A stretch of DNA of 64,000 nucleotides. Origin: Aureococcus anophagefferens (taxonomy: Eukaryota; Sar; Pelagophyceae; Pelagomonadales; Pelagomonadaceae). Made by a program: the position numbers and the translations under genes. The DNA is taken from assembly GCF_000186865.1 (NCBI RefSeq), contig NW_008705595.1, forward strand, positions 273,165-337,164, given 5' to 3'. The notes below the pieces were generated by a model. That model was not told the DNA's origin. It was given only the letters and a program-made list of their open reading frames with translations, and searched no databases. This document shows, in pieces, positions 9,226-19,400 of this stretch; positions within the stretch are counted from its first letter, which is position 1, and every line of letters starts with the position of its first letter.

Positions 9226-10812
9226 ATGGAAGATCAAGAGTTGGGTGGACAGATGCTTACACTTGAGAATGAGAACGGTGTGAGACAGGCTGGAGTCATT
9301 GAAACAAGAGTCATGCCGCAGGCGTGGGAAGGGTATTATGAAGGTTATTTCATGTTGAAAAACCACGGGCACGAGCAGCGGATATTTGAGTCGTTCGCAG
9401 TGTGGCGCTCAGAAAAAGTGTCAACATTTTCTTGCGAAAACGGTGGACAGTTCTTTGATGCGGATGCGACATTGCCTTCAACTGTAGATGCGGTCGCTTG
9501 GGGTATGGGGCGAAATGCATATGGGAAATTCTTTCTGCGCGGCGCTACCTTTTTAGATGGTTGCCTCCGCTTGGAACGATTATACGCTCTAAATAGTGAC
9601 AAAAAGCGAGCGCGTCAGACGGGACTGCCTCGGGACCGACGCTTTCTTGTACCACTAGTGTCGCGAAGCAGCACACGAGAGAAGCGCCCCCCTACGCAAT
9701 TCGACAACAGTGCGCCGTCGCCAGGAATCTCGACCAGTTGTGATGAGTCCCCAAAGCGTGGACGGGATTGCAAAGGGACATTTAGCTTGGGCGAGTTCGG
9801 TGATGATTCACTAAGCGACAAGGATGGTAATGAGGTGCCCAGGGATCAGAAGCCAGGTCCAAGTCATGACCATGTCCAGAAGCGGCGTTGTGACGCGTGT
9901 GCTCAGAATCAAGTTGATGATCAGGCAGATTCTTCTGATGAACTGAGTTCTGAAGATGAAGATGAAATGCCAGAATCAAACTGGCGAGCTGCCTTCATCG
10001 ATGAAGACTCAGATGAGATTTACGAGGGGTGCGTGTGCCCCATCACTGGTCTGCGACACGGTCTTGGAGCCGTTGTGCACCTTGCCCATGGGCACCGCAT
10101 TTATGAGGGCGAATGGCGGCATGGCCGCGAGCATGGTCGTGGCATACTTTTCTCAAGGGATCGCACGACAGTCTACGATGGTGAGTTTGCAGATGGCAAG
10201 CTCCATGGTCGTGGCACCTACTACCTACCTAGCGGGGCAGTGTATAGCGGTGAATTCCGTGAAAATATGAAGCATGGTTTCGGTAGATATGTTCTCTCAC
10301 CAAATAGCAGCGGCTACGTGGGCGAGTGGCGTGAAAATGCACGCCATGGTCGTGGGCGATTTGAAGCTTCAGATAGCTCGAGCTATGATGGTGAATGGGC
10401 ATTCGATAAACGGAATGGCAAAGCCACGCTCGATCTTTCGAATGGAACTATTTATGATGGTCACTGGACTGAGGGCACTTTTGAGGGCCGTGGTTCTTGC
10501 ATTCACTCGGATGGAAACAAATATGAGGGTATGTGGCGCAGTGGCAAGAAAGATGGTCGAGGCTCAATTCAATGGCCTAATGGTGCATCATATGAGGGAC
10601 GATTTCGCGATGACAAAATCGATGGTCAGGGTGCCCTTCTCGTCCCAAAGCCCGTGTCTCTTGCGGAAAATATAAACAAAGGTTTCCACCGCGATCATCC
10701 TGACAAAATCAAACAGTTACACATGATGCATGGCTGGCTCCTGCCGATCAAACTTAAAGCTGACATGACTCGGGTCCATCTCAAGGCTGGTTTCGACGAA
10801 GACGGCCAATAG
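9226..10812 (+). CDS. MORN-repeat protein
   Basis: 528 residues from the first in-frame ATG (MEDQELGGQML). The N-terminal ~30-125 region (AWEGYYEGYFMLKNHGHEQR... WGMGRNAYGKFFLRGATFLD) is a compact domain I cannot name. A disordered acidic Ser-rich linker follows (~145-260, ELSSEDEDEMPES). Eight or so consecutive MORN units then occupy ~268-475 (YEGEWRHGREHGRG, YDGEFADGKLHGRG, YSGEFRENMKHGFG, YVGEWRENARHGRG, YDGEWAFDKRNGK, YDGHWTEGTFEGRG, YEGMWRSGKKDGRG, YEGRFRDDKIDGQG). MORN repeats commonly scaffold membrane-associated or axonemal complexes; some precede PIP-kinase domains, but none is present. The C-terminal tail is basic. Function is unknown beyond scaffold-type inference. No intron is needed. 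Confidence 0.85.
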   Translation: MEDQELGGQMLTLENENGVRQAGVIETRVMPQAWEGYYEGYFMLKNHGHEQRIFESFAVWRSEKVSTFSCENGGQFFDADATLPSTVDAVAWGMGRNAYGKFFLRGATFLDGCLRLERLYALNSDKKRARQTGLPRDRRFLVPLVSRSSTREKRPPTQFDNSAPSPGISTSCDESPKRGRDCKGTFSLGEFGDDSLSDKDGNEVPRDQKPGPSHDHVQKRRCDACAQNQVDDQADSSDELSSEDEDEMPESNWRAAFIDEDSDEIYEGCVCPITGLRHGLGAVVHLAHGHRIYEGEWRHGREHGRGILFSRDRTTVYDGEFADGKLHGRGTYYLPSGAVYSGEFRENMKHGFGRYVLSPNSSGYVGEWRENARHGRGRFEASDSSSYDGEWAFDKRNGKATLDLSNGTIYDGHWTEGTFEGRGSCIHSDGNKYEGMWRSGKKDGRGSIQWPNGASYEGRFRDDKIDGQGALLVPKPVSLAENINKGFHRDHPDKIKQLHMMHGWLLPIKLKADMTRVHLKAGFDEDGQ

Positions 10813-10969
10813 AAAAGAGCCTTAATCTAGCTTCACCAGGAACCGCTTGCTGCGAACTTGAGACGAAACTTGTTGACACGATGCATCATTCAGGTTCGTG
10901 GTAGATCGTCCTGCGTGGCTCAACGTGTTAACAAATAATGAGCAACCAACATCCTAACTAGGACCCCAT

Positions 10970-11132
10970 GCTCTCTTGTAGCGGGATAGAGAGATTTCGA
11001 ACTGGCGGCTCGCTGGTACAGAGTAGAGAGCTAGAGAGATTTCTACCTTGCTAGTGGCTCGCTAACAGAGACGCCGGTGTACCGCCACTGCGTAACCTCG
11101 ATAGTTCACCCTCAGACAGCAGGGCAGCCTCA
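10970..11132 (-). repeat. dispersed modular repeat R2, copy 1 (rearranged)
   Basis: Contains the module AACAGAGACGCCGGTGTACC... GCGTAACCTCGATAGTTCACC (11064-11112) joined directly to a reverse-oriented module related to 'GAGCCACTAG..CTCTCTATCTCTC' (10975-11062). The same modules occur at ~27085-27420, ~32195-32395 and ~39580-39855 in other arrangements. No coding capacity is seen. Confidence 0.7.
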
Positions 11133-11635
11133 CTAGGCTGTCCCCCTGTCCTAGAGTACTATCTCGCTAGGTGTTGGAGCCCACCGCTCGGCCTCTCTGC
11201 GTAGGCCTCGCGCACTCTTTTCCACGGCCGCCGCGCTCTCTCAGTGTCCCCCGCGCTCGACTGCAGGGGGAGAATGGCACCGCCTGAAGACGAAGCGAAG
11301 TAGCAACCTAGCCCCATCGAAGAAACTGCAGCCGCAGCAGCGGAAGCTGCTGCAGTGGCCGACGCAGCTCTAAGAGCTCAATTTTTAACGGGCCCTCATA
11401 CTACTGACAGTCAGAAGTTGGATGCTGTTGGTATCGTGCCAGTCACGGTGTTCCTACAGATCCTGGGGAACTTTGCTACCACTGGCAACCGTGACCCCAG
11501 CTCAGTTTCCAGCCGAAGAGGATTAAGCCACATCCTTAGGTTCCATCCTAAGTAGGTGAATGAGCAACCTTGAAGACACAAATATCCACTGTTTGGCTTG
11601 ATATGTATCCACACTATTCCGTGACGACGGTGTCC
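11133..11635. other. intergenic
   Basis: I see no supported gene. A short Ala-rich open reading at ~11320-11555 (EEAAAVADAALRAQFLTGP-like) lacks a start codon and has no recognised motif. It may be a relic. Confidence 0.3.
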
Positions 11636-12075
11636 ATGTCTCGCCTGTCGATCGTTTCAGCTTTTGTTTTGTTGGGAGTGGTTGGGTCGAGCTCCGTTGT
11701 GCACGTACGCCACGGCGTCCTTACCCAGACCGGTTCTAAACATCACATCCTTCATAGACCCACAACATTGTGGAAGGGAAAATCTTGGCCGAAGAATTGT
11801 TAGACTCCGCGATGATGACCATGCGGACGACGAAAGCGGGAGAAGAGAAGCTCGACAAAAATCCATCGCTCTACCAACAGTACCTAGCCAAGCTCAAGGC
11901 GGGGACTCGTAGATTCCTTGTTGATTCCCAACATGGAGGAAGAGAAGCTGTTATGCCTTCGCACGAGTTTGTTGCGCCTTCTGGAGCGCTAATGCGGTCT
12001 TACAATTCTGTTGATGGAATGCGATTGGCGAAGGCGATCCTCTCCAATTCTGCTGAATCTATGACTTCAATTTAA
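11636..12075 (+). CDS. small putative secreted protein (two exons)
   Basis: The ATG at 11636 opens a classic signal peptide (MSRLSIVSAFVLLGVVGSSS, then VVHVRHG). The frame then shifts: downstream coding from ~11759 reads THNIVEGKILAEELLDSAMM through SAESMTSI and stops at 12073-12075. A small GT-AG intron must lie between; the acceptor at TTCATAG (ending ~11758) fits, but the donor is uncertain. The mature protein of ~110 residues is Lys/Glu-rich with one Cys-poor helical stretch. I do not recognise a family. A secreted or vacuolar location is inferred only from the leader. Confidence 0.45.
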
Positions 12076-12157
12076 ATCCAGCAATGAAATCTCAAGTTCA
12101 AGTCAAAGCTGAGGCGGGCCGACCCGGCACCCCCCATCACCACCGACCGCCCACCCG

Positions 12158-12711
12158 NNNNNNNNNNNNNNNNNNNNNNNNNNNNNNNNNNNNNNNNNNN
12201 NNNNNNNNNNNNNNNNNNNNNNNNNNNNNNNNNNNNNNNNNNNNNNNNNNNNNNNNNNNNNNNNNNNNNNNNNNNNNNNNNNNNNNNNNNNNNNNNNNNN
12301 NNNNNNNNNNNNNNNNNNNNNNNNNNNNNNNNNNNNNNNNNNNNNNNNNNNNNNNNNNNNNNNNNNNNNNNNNNNNNNNNNNNNNNNNNNNNNNNNNNNN
12401 NNNNNNNNNNNNNNNNNNNNNNNNNNNNNNNNNNNNNNNNNNNNNNNNNNNNNNNNNNNNNNNNNNNNNNNNNNNNNNNNNNNNNNNNNNNNNNNNNNNN
12501 NNNNNNNNNNNNNNNNNNNNNNNNNNNNNNNNNNNNNNNNNNNNNNNNNNNNNNNNNNNNNNNNNNNNNNNNNNNNNNNNNNNNNNNNNNNNNNNNNNNN
12601 NNNNNNNNNNNNNNNNNNNNNNNNNNNNNNNNNNNNNNNNNNNNNNNNNNNNNNNNNNNNNNNNNNNNNNNNNNNNNNNNNNNNNNNNNNNNNNNNNNNN
12701 NNNNNNNNNNN
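12158..12711. other. assembly gap (554 N)
   Basis: Unresolved bases. The flanks (12083-12157 and 12712-12960) are GC-rich and show no clear gene. Confidence 1.
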
Positions 12712-13054
12712 GCACCGTCGCCGTCGCCCGGGGCTAGGCGTGGACACAATTTCGCCGCCAGCGCACACGATCTCCTCGCGGAACACCAGCCGCTCGGGCA
12801 GCCCCTCAGATCAGCGATCCTGCGAGATCGGCCAAAGCCGACGCTGGAGCGACACGATCTCGCGAACGGCGTCGAATTAGTGGAGTTCCACGACAGCCGA
12901 GTCAGATTATGATGCCGCAGCCGCATGGGACGCCGTGTTGCGCTCGCCGAAAATAAGTTCAACATGAGCTGCTTAGCCTCTGCTTGAAGACTCTACAATA
13001 GTAGCTTAGTTTAATTAAACTGACCATGAGTCTTCTCCCTTACTTTGGCTAGAC

Positions 13055-14402
13055 ATGGGAGAAGCCGGTCGGTACTCTCGGCAGCTGCTGGTACATGGGG
13101 CGATGGCTCAGGTAATGTACTGAATGAGAGGCTCAGCCATACTGATGCACAGGCGAAACTGCGGTCATCGTCGGTACTCGTGGTCGGCGCCGGGGCTTTG
13201 GGGTGTGGATGCCTGCCGTATCTAGTCAGGGCGGGCGTGGGACAGATCACGGTTTGCGACGGTGATACGGTTGAGCTGAGCAATCTGCACCGACAGATTT
13301 TATTTCATGAGCTGGACATCGGGAGAAACAAGGCTGAGGTGGCAGCCGAACGTCTAAGGTCATCAAACTCAGGCGTAGATATAATGGCCGTACCACGACA
13401 CTGCGGCTACGACAAGCAGACGATAATGCGAGTGAAATCGCATGACATCATCGCTGATTGTAGTGACAACGTTGGAACGCGTTACTTTCTAAATGACGCG
13501 TGCCTCCTCGCGGGAAAAATTCTGGTTGTAGCTGCAGCTTTAGGAACAGAGGGTTCTTTGACGCGTTGGAACTATTCGAGCGGACCGTGTTATCGGTGTG
13601 TGAGTCCAGCACCCTCGCATCACGAATCGCATCGACAGTGCGCTGATGATGGCGTCCTTGGTCCTGTTCCTGGTGCGCATTTCGCGTAAATACTTGAGAG
13701 GGCTAGATAGAACTGAGCACTTGGTATAGGCGCGCTCGGTGCGCTGCAGGCACTTGATATCCTGCACTGTCTTTCAGGTCTGGGAAACACAGGTTCCGTG
13801 CTCAGAGTCTTCGATGGTTTTTCACTGCGTCCCTTCAGATTGCCCCCCAAGCGTCGGAACTGCGCGCTGTGTGGCGTTGCCCCGAGTTTAGTATCCCTCG
13901 CCGATTCGGAGAAATGGGCCCAAACCCAGGGTCTCGACATTAGTTCGAACAATCGGACGTCAAACCTGTGTCCTACTCAGCTACAGCTGGTGAATCCCTT
14001 TGTTTCAGGTATCGTCCTGGCATTATTCGCGCGCCTTCACTTCCACCGCTCCCCGCGCACAACACGGCGACGGCCCTTGACCTTAAAGCCGCGATTAATA
14101 GCTCAGCTCCCTGCCTGATCATTGACGTCCGCAATTCAACCCAGTTCTCCATCTGCAAACTTCCGAACGCTATCTCACTCCCCCTACGAGGCATCCTTCA
14201 ACAGCCCAAAGTCGCGAAAGAAAAATTGCAATGCGCCATAACCAAGCAAGACACTGTCCTGTTTATTCTTTGCCGTCGCGGTATCGATTCATGTTTTGCG
14301 ACTCACACGCTCCTCAAACTCGGCTTTGAAAATGTTCGGGACGTCGTCGGTGGTCTTGACGCCTGGCGCCGAAAGGCTGATCCTACATTTCCACTTTACT
14401 GA
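13055..14402 (+). CDS. MOCS3: MOCS3/UBA4: E1-like adenylyltransferase and sulfurtransferase
   Basis: Four exons (13055-13111, 13153-13672, 13730-13958, 14009-14402; introns 41, 57 and 50 nt) give 399 residues. The 19-codon first exon encodes the family signature RYSRQLLVHGAMAQ. The E1-like domain shows the nucleotide loop VVGAGALGCGCL, DGDTVELSNLHRQILF, the DCSDN segment, the zinc CxxC pairs CYRC and CALC, and CADDGVLG with its conserved Cys. A C-terminal rhodanese domain (~290-399) has LIIDVRN and the active-site loop CRRGIDS, ending DVVGGLDAWRRK. MOCS3/Uba4 activates and thiolates Urm1 and MOCS2A for tRNA wobble-uridine thiolation and molybdopterin synthesis, in the cytosol. All catalytic elements seem present. 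The third intron is the least certain boundary. Confidence 0.9.
13112..13152 (+). other. 41-nt spliceosomal intron in MOCS3
   Basis: GT at 13112 and AG at 13151-13152. Removing it joins HGAMAQ to AKLRSSSVLVVGAG, exactly as in the protein family. Reading through meets stop codons. Together with the 41-nt intron at 37412-37452 it sets the lower size limit for introns in this genome. Confidence 0.85.
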
Positions 14403-15337
14403 CCATTTAATACACCCGACGAGACGCGTCGCCCACCACCTCAAGCCACGGTTGCTTCGGCACCCGCCTTTGGGAATCCAGAGGCCATTTGTTTGACGCT
14501 CAAAAAAGCAAAGTTTACGCATGTTTTGATGGCTTCGGACGAAAGCACGCGGTCTCGGACGAAAGCACGCGGTCCGCGAACCTCGAGGAGACACGCGATG
14601 GACATGTAATCACCAAAGGCAGCCCCCTAGCGCCGCGCGCCTACCACGGCGCCCATGGCCCCCGCGGCGACTCTCGAGGCGCGCAACAAGGGCTGCACGC
14701 CGCAAAAGAAGCGACGCGAAACGAATCGCGTCTCGGCAAGAACGGGTGGTTTTAGGGGGTCCTGTGGGTCGTGATCGGGCCACGCGACCCGATTTTGGCT
14801 GCCTCGGACGCGATGCAGCGTCGGAGATCGTTCATAGACACCCCGGGTGCCTTCCGTCGCGCGGGTTTGGCCGTGGAGGCCCAGGTCGCCGATAGAGAGT
14901 GTCCCGAGGTTGTGCGCCGCGGCCTCGCGCCGCGCCGTCCCGGGGCCGGGGGTCGACAAAGTAGCGCGAACTAATGTGCCGAAGTCGTTCCTGGTACCAT
15001 GAGGCATTCAAAAACGCTCGAAGTTCGCTCTACTTTGTCGAATCCAGTGATTCAATCCACCCCTCCAGCCCACCGCCGCGAGCGCGGACGCAGCGTCGCG
15101 TAACTCGGCAAAGACGTCATGAAATAGGACCGCGTCTTCGACGACGCAGCCCCCAGGGCGCGGGCCGAGCGGCCGGCAGTTGGGCGGCACGGGGCTGCCG
15201 AGCGGGGGGATTTCTCCATAAGACCGAATACAAAAGCTCCTTTTCGTACTACTCATGGGCGAGAATTTACTGAACATTTTATTTGGTGAGGAAGCCCAAC
15301 CGTGGCCGACGACGCAGCCGCACGTCGCGCAGCCTCG
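14403..15337. other. intergenic, with an 18-bp tandem duplication
   Basis: No gene is supported. TCGGACGAAAGCACGCGG is repeated twice in tandem near 14535-14572. The remainder turns strongly GC-rich after ~14600, and its long open frames on both strands have no recognisable motif. Confidence 0.45.
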
Positions 15338-15640
15338 GCAGGTGCACCGAGGCGCAAAAAACCTTCGCGAAGGCCTGCGCGAACTCGCTCGAGTGGCACT
15401 ACAAAGCGGCGCAGCGGGCCGGCGCGCCGCCGCCGCGGCCGACGATCCTGGAGAGCGACAGCAAGCGCCCAGGTTGGTACGAGCCGCCGGACGCGACGGC
15501 CGCGCCGCCGCGCGTCGAGAGGCGCGCCGAGGCGACGGACATGCAGAATCAAATCGACGCCGTCGAGTTCGGGCTGAAGCAGCTCCGCGCGTCGGCCGAC
15601 GAGCCGCCGGACGCGAGCGTCCTCGAGAGGCTCCGGAAGA
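15338..15640 (+). pseudogene. GC-rich coding fragment of unknown family
   Basis: One forward frame reads CTEAQKTFAKACANSLEWHY, then Ala/Pro-rich sequence with GWYEPPDATAAPP and DMQNQIDAVEFGLKQL, and ends in an Arg-rich frame caused by a (CGG/ACG)-like tract. It looks like genuine protein for about 95 residues but has no clear start, stop or splice sites. Composition differs from the intact genes nearby. Confidence 0.35.
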
Positions 15641-16076
15641 CGACGCGGCGGACGACGCGGCGGACGCGAAGACCGGCGCGCGCGGCGACGCGTCCGACGG
15701 CGGCGACGGCGGCGGCGCGGGGTCCCAAAGCGCCCAGGACGGCGGCGAGTAGCCTGGCGACATTTTGGCTGGCGTAGGCGATCCGAAGTCACTCATGCTG
15801 AGGACCGGGGGGCAATACGGTCCAAGCACGACTTTGGAACGAGCTTTTGTCCGATTGGCCTCGCGATTTTAATTGCATGAAGTTTTATACGTGTGGCTAT
15901 CAGCAGAACCCGCTGATAATAATGGTGAAAAAGTGCCGCAATAAAAATCGGGTGGCCAGGTAACTTCTGTCGGACAATAAGATTCTGTTTGAACGGTGTT
16001 GCCCCCCGGTCTGAGGTGGCCGCGCCATCCAAGCGCGGCCCATCGGCTTTTATTTCTGGCATTCCTTGATCCAATC

Positions 16077-16166
16077 GAGCTCAGCCCCCTAACGGGGGAG
16101 TTAACTTTGCTTCCTTTAGCTAAGATAGTGGGAGATACGAAAGGCCAAGTGGACGGAAGCGATTTA
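16077..16166 (-). repeat. dispersed repeat R3, copy 1
   Basis: About 90 bp whose reverse complement matches 39222-39311 (shared core CTTGGCCTTTCGTATCTCCC and AGCTAAAGGAAGCA), with small indels. It lies just downstream of the stop of the IPT protein gene. It explains why PGAGAPF-like sequence readable here should not be taken as an exon. Confidence 0.75.
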
Positions 16167-16485
16167 AATGGCGCTCCAGCCCCAGGCTTCACCCTGGACT
16201 TCACACCAACTCACAAAGGATTGCACTCGGGGCCCATCACGCGCCTGTATTGATGCACTGCCCCGCAGCGCACAAGGTTCGCATGCATGAGTGTACAGAG
16301 AGCGGGGCAAGCACGATTCTTGTGTTTCAGGCGCTGTCACACGGTAGTCCTACACTGCTTGGGATTGCCCCTGAGCCTGGTATCCGACCGGGGTCAATCT
16401 TGGTTATTCAGCCTGTATTGAAATCAATAGATGGAAGCTGTCCAACGAGACAAAGGCTAACAACAACACGCAATGCTCACATATT

Positions 16486-19400
16486 CTAATAATATGTCGT
16501 GATGTAACCGGGCTTCTCATAAATATCGAGCGTGAGCGCACAGCGACCAACAGTATGGGCCTAAAGCGGTTCACATGAAACGCGAAGATTGGAATTGCGA
16601 CAAAGACGGTCATGACAGCTCGCTCAATGCAATCCGGATTTGGATTGTAGTGCGATGGTCCAGGGACTGGACTTCGCGGTCGCTTGCCGCGGAGCTGTTG
16701 GAGAAACTCTGATAGTGACACATAGCCTTGAGATTTGGGATCTGAGAGCTTCCAAAGGCTGAGGAGGTCCATTTGTGTACTAGATGGAAACAAGACCTGC
16801 GCTCGTCGAATTTAGTTGGAATTTCATATCTTGTGGTACTAAATTTCATAACTTATCTTGATACTTTAAAGATTGGATGTTAGACTTCAACAAAAATCCC
16901 CAGTATAATTCGCTCGATAGTGCCAGCATTAGCTGATCACATAGTTCACCATAGGCGATGCCCTTTCTAGATGATCCTTTGAGCAACACAAAGAAAGCTC
17001 GATTCAAGACCTGAACAAATTCAAGCCGCGCAACCTTGTCATGTAGGATGAGCTGTAACTTGTCAATCAAAGCTAGGTGTTTGTGGGAGTGGGCTGGCAC
17101 GTGAGCATCGCTGCTGGAAACCTGTGTTAGTCCAGTAAATATTGAATTTGTGGGGTAATTGGCTTCAGACAAGACAGCATACTTTGAGTGCCGGGTGCGT
17201 ATCAAACGAGCTGAGGTTAATGTCCAAAAGTTGTAATGGTGCCTCGTTCAGGCGTGCCAGCGAAACGACTTCCGACATATCCACAGCGCCTTTCTCGTCC
17301 ACCTCGGAAACAGCCGCGTTCAAGATAGAGCGCATGCATGGTCGAGCTTCATATGATGTACTTGCAGATAGATAACGCAAATGTGCGAGCTTATTGTTAC
17401 GAGCGCCGTCGGCGTTATGGGCGAATGGTCGATGTTTGGCTGCATTTAGCCGACGAAATTGGCGATGCGCATATCTACTCGTGTTGACGTCCTGTGGACC
17501 TGTTATAGATGGGAAGAATTCTACGTCACGAGACCGATGATCACGGAAAAGGTGAAAGATGCAGCGCTCATGCGGCTCAGAGAACTCGGATGAGTTCAAT
17601 GACACCTGGACTAGAGAGGGTCCGGACTGGCGGCCAAGCAGCCATGGCATAATAAAAGAAACCTCCGTGTCGGAATGATACCTTGAGAGCAGTTAAAATA
17701 TGATGAATTTAGGCGGTAGAGGACACCGCGTTTCGCCTACATCTGACGGCAATAGGTCGCATTTGTGCCGTCTTGTTTCCAACGGAAGTTAACGGCCAAA
17801 CTGAATCCAGGCCTGACATCGCCACATCATTTCTCTGCGAAGTTGACCGGTGATCTAATACCGCACCGCGTCGGCGTTTCTTTTTTGAACTTAGCAGCCT
17901 GGAGAGTTCTAAAGAACGCGAGGAAGCCGCGGTGGCGTAGTCTATAGCAGTTGGCAATGGAATGATACGAGCGGTGATTGAGTTTGTCTTCAGAAAACCG
18001 TTGCCGATCAATTTCACCTTATATCCTCCACTGAGAGCACCAGAATGAGGCCGCATGTGACCAAGCTTTGGGAAATGGTCATACAATAGAAATAACAATG
18101 GCCTCCCAGTGAAAAGACTGCCACCAAGGGTGCATACATCGACCCAGAGGCTTACTATGCTATTGTTGACATTTGTTCTCTCAGACAAAAATCTCCGACT
18201 TTCTTCCTTCAGCTCGGCAGCTCGGACCAGAGAATCACTTTTCTGACGTACGGCGTGTGATTCACTGTTGATGTTGGACAGTAGCTGCTCAAAGGGGGGT
18301 AGTCGGCACTTGATTGTTGTGGAGCTTTCACAAACTGCCGATACGGTACAAAGCTTGCGACCAACGCTTTCTTGAGATGGAAATTTCCCAAGAGCTAAGG
18401 AGAAGCGCACCTTAATGTCAACAGGTCGGCTGGCGAAGTTTTGACCATGAATAAAGATTGCAGTGCCTCCAGACCGTGGGCCACAAGAGGGTCTGAGAGA
18501 AGTCAAGATCGGACTTTTGTTGACTTTATAGAAGATAGACCCAGAATAGTCATGACCACCATTCATCGAAATAGATATCCTCACGTCACGGCCGCTAGGA
18601 AGAGTAGGTGGGGCAAAACATCTGATGACCTGGGAGTCTTGTATATCACCATTCACCTAAACGTATGGCATAGTCAATTCACAAACACACATGTGAAACG
18701 CACATCGAGTGTTTCGATTTTCAGATCGCTTTCTACAAATGGACCCGCCTGTACAGACGAACACACGCGCAGATTTGTGTTTGACAAGGGGCTCTCAAAT
18801 CGAATCATGGCCTGTCTAGCCAAAGGAAACTGACCTCCAAGTAGCTGCAGGGTATCTGTGTAAGGTCCACGGGTGAAGAGTACTCTTTGTAGCCAAGGTG
18901 GCGCATAGAAGTAGTATGTCAAATGTAATTTCGTTTCGAAAAGGGTACTATCGGGTGAAACTACGAGTGCCACATTGTTATCCCGAGGGAGGCTAGCGAT
19001 GCTGGTTGGCGTGTGTATTTCAGTCGTGAGTGAAGAATTTAATCCACTGGTGGTTTGACTTCCCAAGTCTTGTTCAGCGTCGTCGTGTTCCTCATTTAAT
19101 AGCCCACTTGATATCGCTGCAGCTGCAGCTGCAGCATCTTCAGCTCCAATGCCCAGTTCGAGTAACAAATGAGCTATTCTAATTTGCCTCAGCCTATGAA
19201 AATCCATAGTCTATGGCACAACACATAGACTCTGGTTCAACTTCTCCGTAGGAGCCCACTCGAAGTTAGTCCCATCAAAGGATATTACGATGTCTACGCC
19301 GGCATCAAAAAGAACTGAAGGCGTGACGCACGAAATACTCTTCGTGGAAGTCACCAACCCAATGACGCAAGAACACGGTAGTCCGCCATTCGCAAGGGCG

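Noticed and set aside
15869..16204. PGAGAPFKSLPSTWPF-like reading that looked like a further PG-rich exon of the IPT gene
   Set aside because: The sequence overlaps repeat R3, which recurs at 39222-39311 with no relation to that gene; a cleaner stop at 16486 follows a good 56-nt intron.
18674..19240. TAG at ~19211 as a true end of the IPT gene, making two genes
   Set aside because: The stop is removed by a 48-nt GT-AG intron that keeps frame, and IPT-like units continue on the other side.
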